DNA from: Acidobacteriota bacterium | GTDB lineage: Bacteria; Acidobacteriota; Vicinamibacteria; Vicinamibacterales; 2-12-FULL-66-21 | Length of the DNA: 8,359 nt | Direction of reading: 5' to 3' | Assembly (NCBI GenBank): GCA_013694635.1 | Contig: JACDCA010000300.1 | Span: 1-8,359 of the forward strand | In this document: positions 6,873 to 8,359 of the stretch, one piece after another | How the letters are laid out: the number at the start of each line of letters is the position of its first letter | How positions within the stretch are numbered: position 1 is the stretch's first letter | Position numbers and translations under genes: made by a program | Notes under the pieces: generated by a model | The model's input: only the letters and a program-made list of their open reading frames with translations | What the model was told of the DNA's origin: nothing | Databases searched by the model: none

Positions 6873-8303
6873 ATGAACGACAACAGCACCCGGAAGTCCC
6901 GCCGCGAGTTCCTGAAGATCGCTGCCGCTGCCGGCGCCGCAGGCGTCGCCCTGCCGTCGTCGGTCCACACCCTGCAGGCACAGCAGGCGCCCGTGCCGCC
7001 CGCCTCCCCGGCCGACAACATCCAGATCGCGCTCATCGGCGCCGGCGGCCAGGGGATGGGTGACACGAGCACGGCGCTGCGCGTGCCTGGAATCGAGCTG
7101 GTCGCCGTCGCGGACGTGTACGACGGACGCCTGACGCGGTCGAAGGAAATCTGGGGTGGTCGCATCTTCACGACGCGTGACTACCGGGAAGTGCTGGCAC
7201 GCCCGGACGTGGATGCCGTCATCATCGCCACGCCCGACCATCACCACGCGCGCATCTCCATCGACGCGATGAACGCCGGCAAGGATGTGTACGTCGAGAA
7301 GCCGATGGTCCAGGACATCGAAGAAGGACCGAAGGTGATCGAAGCGGCGCGCGCGACCAAACGCATCCTGCAGGTCGGCAGTCAGCGCGTCAGCTCGATC
7401 ATCTACGCGAAGGCACGGGAGCTGTACAAGTCCGGCGCGATCGGCGAGCTGAACTTCGTCGAGGCGTGGTGGCATCGGAACTCGCCGATGGGCGCGTGGC
7501 AGTACACCATACCGCCCGACGCAACGCCGGAAACCGTTGACTGGGATCGCTTCCTCGGCGATGCGCCAAAGCGGCCGTTCGAACCGATACGGCTGTTCCG
7601 CTGGCGGAATTACCGTGATTACGGCACGGGCATCCCCGGGGACCTCTTTGTGCACCTGTTTTCCGGCATCCACTTCGTGCTCGACTCGATCGGCCCCACA
7701 CGCGTCATGGCAACCGGCGGCCTGCGCTACTGGCACGACGGGCGCGACGTCCCGGACATCGCCGTCGGCTTCTACGACTACCCGAAGACCGCCGCGCATC
7801 CCGCCTTCACGCTGATGCTGAAGGTGAACTTTGCCGACGGCGGCGGCGGTGACGGACACCTGTTCCGGTTCTCCGGTCCTGACGGTGTCATTACCATCGG
7901 CGGCAGCGGTGCGACGCTGGCACGTCAGGGACGTTCGAAGGATCCGGGCTTGTCCATCGGAACCTTTCCCGAGGCGCTTCAGAAGCGCATCGTCCACAGT
8001 CATCGCGAAAAATACCCGGAGGAGACCGGCCTTCGGCCGCGCGAGGAGGCCGTGTATGCTGCGCCGTCGGGATACAGCGACACGTTCGACCACTTCCGCA
8101 ACTTCTTCGATGCGGTACGAACGCGAACGCCGGTGGTCGAGGATGCGGTGTTCGGGTACAGAGCGGCCGGTCCTGCGGTCCTCACGAACCACAGCTACTT
8201 CGAGCAGCGGCCGCTCGGGTGGGACCCCGAGAAAATGCGCCGGACGACTGTCGCACCGCAGCGGACCGAGGAGGGCATCCGCGGGCCGAGGGAGAGCCGG
8301 TGA
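6873..8303 (+). CDS. Tat-exported Gfo/Idh/MocA family oxidoreductase
   Basis: A 476-residue exported dehydrogenase-like protein. The ATG at 6873 has GAGGA at 6864-6868, overlapping the upstream stop codon, at four-base spacing. A twin-arginine signal covers residues 1-36: SRREFLK at 9-15, the alanine-rich stretch IAAAAGAAGVALPSS, and a likely cut after LQA. Tat export implies folding, probably with NAD(P) bound, before crossing the membrane, as known for Zymomonas glucose-fructose oxidoreductase. The nucleotide loop is IGAGGQGMG (G56, G58, G59, G61), followed by ATPDHHHA (119-126) and E142-K143-P144. The C-terminal half, with GDLFVHLFSGIHFVLDSIG, suits the bacterial Gfo/Idh/MocA C-terminal domain seen in Tat-exported members. 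Some Tat-bearing relatives (GH109) are NAD-dependent glycosidases, which is an alternative role. Its TGA overlaps the GTG of the transporter gene. Confidence 0.93.
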   Translation: MNDNSTRKSRREFLKIAAAAGAAGVALPSSVHTLQAQQAPVPPASPADNIQIALIGAGGQGMGDTSTALRVPGIELVAVADVYDGRLTRSKEIWGGRIFTTRDYREVLARPDVDAVIIATPDHHHARISIDAMNAGKDVYVEKPMVQDIEEGPKVIEAARATKRILQVGSQRVSSIIYAKARELYKSGAIGELNFVEAWWHRNSPMGAWQYTIPPDATPETVDWDRFLGDAPKRPFEPIRLFRWRNYRDYGTGIPGDLFVHLFSGIHFVLDSIGPTRVMATGGLRYWHDGRDVPDIAVGFYDYPKTAAHPAFTLMLKVNFADGGGGDGHLFRFSGPDGVITIGGSGATLARQGRSKDPGLSIGTFPEALQKRIVHSHREKYPEETGLRPREEAVYAAPSGYSDTFDHFRNFFDAVRTRTPVVEDAVFGYRAAGPAVLTNHSYFEQRPLGWDPEKMRRTTVAPQRTEEGIRGPRESR

Positions 8304-8359
8304 TACGCCTGACGCTGTCCGGCATGATGTTCGTGCAGTACTTCGTGTGGGGCGCGTGG
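8300..8359 (+). CDS. MFS transporter, NHS (nucleoside:H+ symporter)-like, N-terminal part
   Basis: Only the first 20 codons are in the window. The GTG at 8300 overlaps the preceding TGA as GTGA, with GGGAG at 8290-8294 five bases upstream, which suggests translational coupling to the Tat oxidoreductase. The residues MFVQYFVWGAW match the first transmembrane helix of the nucleoside:H+ symporter-like branch of the major facilitator superfamily. Relatives near Gfo/Idh/MocA genes in Acidobacteriota and Planctomycetota are often annotated as sugar or nucleoside transporters. It would sit in the inner membrane and import the product of the periplasmic enzymes. The rest lies beyond the window, so the substrate and intactness are unknown. 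Confidence 0.75.
   Translation, partial: MIRLTLSGMMFVQYFVWGAW

Noticed and set aside
5693..7171. A 492-codon open frame on the minus strand
   Set aside because: It lies antisense to two well-supported Gfo/Idh/MocA genes, spans their boundary, and is rich in Arg, Ala and Pro with no family match, as expected for a GC-rich shadow frame.
6852..8192. A 446-codon open frame on the minus strand
   Set aside because: It is fully antisense to the Tat-exported oxidoreductase, and its translation shows no domain or signal.

Overview
The window is GC-rich (clearly above 60% by eye) bacterial DNA that is almost fully coding. It has a TonB-dependent receptor of the large Oar-like kind, Tat-exported Gfo/Idh/MocA proteins, a DUF1080 (3-keto-disaccharide hydrolase) protein and an NHS-like sugar/nucleoside transporter. 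This mix is typical of Acidobacteriota, perhaps soil Vicinamibacteria. That placement is inferred from gene content, since no rRNA or marker gene is present.

Layout: (1) 1-2894, plus strand: a TonB-dependent outer-membrane receptor that is cut off at its N terminus by the window edge. (2) 2891-3443, plus strand: not one gene but two broken pieces end to end. The first is the N-terminal ~35 residues of a GH130-like mannoside phosphorylase/hydrolase. The second, in another frame, is the C-terminal ~150 residues of a nitrilase-family carbon-nitrogen hydrolase that lacks its catalytic triad. (3) 3466-5675, minus strand: a two-gene unit in which an exported NPP-type phosphodiesterase is followed by an exported DUF1080 protein. 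(4) 5676-5752: a 77-bp divergent intergenic region with a strong potential RNA hairpin and a candidate leaderless promoter. (5) 5753-8359, plus strand: a tight operon of a cytoplasmic Gfo/Idh/MocA oxidoreductase, a Tat-exported Gfo/Idh/MocA oxidoreductase, and the first 20 codons of an NHS-like major facilitator, whose GTG start overlaps the preceding stop codon.

The genes fit a glycan or glycoside scavenging locus. The receptor would import the substrate across the outer membrane. Periplasmic enzymes (Tat Gfo/Idh, DUF1080, phosphodiesterase) would oxidise, cleave or deprotect it. The MFS transporter would carry the product inward, and the cytoplasmic oxidoreductase would act on it there. The pairing of DUF1080 with Gfo/Idh/MocA enzymes suggests oxidation to a 3-keto-glycoside followed by non-classical cleavage. 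This is a hypothesis; substrates cannot be read from the sequence. The least expected structure is the GH130/nitrilase junction near 2985-2998, which is either a genomic deletion scar or an assembly misjoin.
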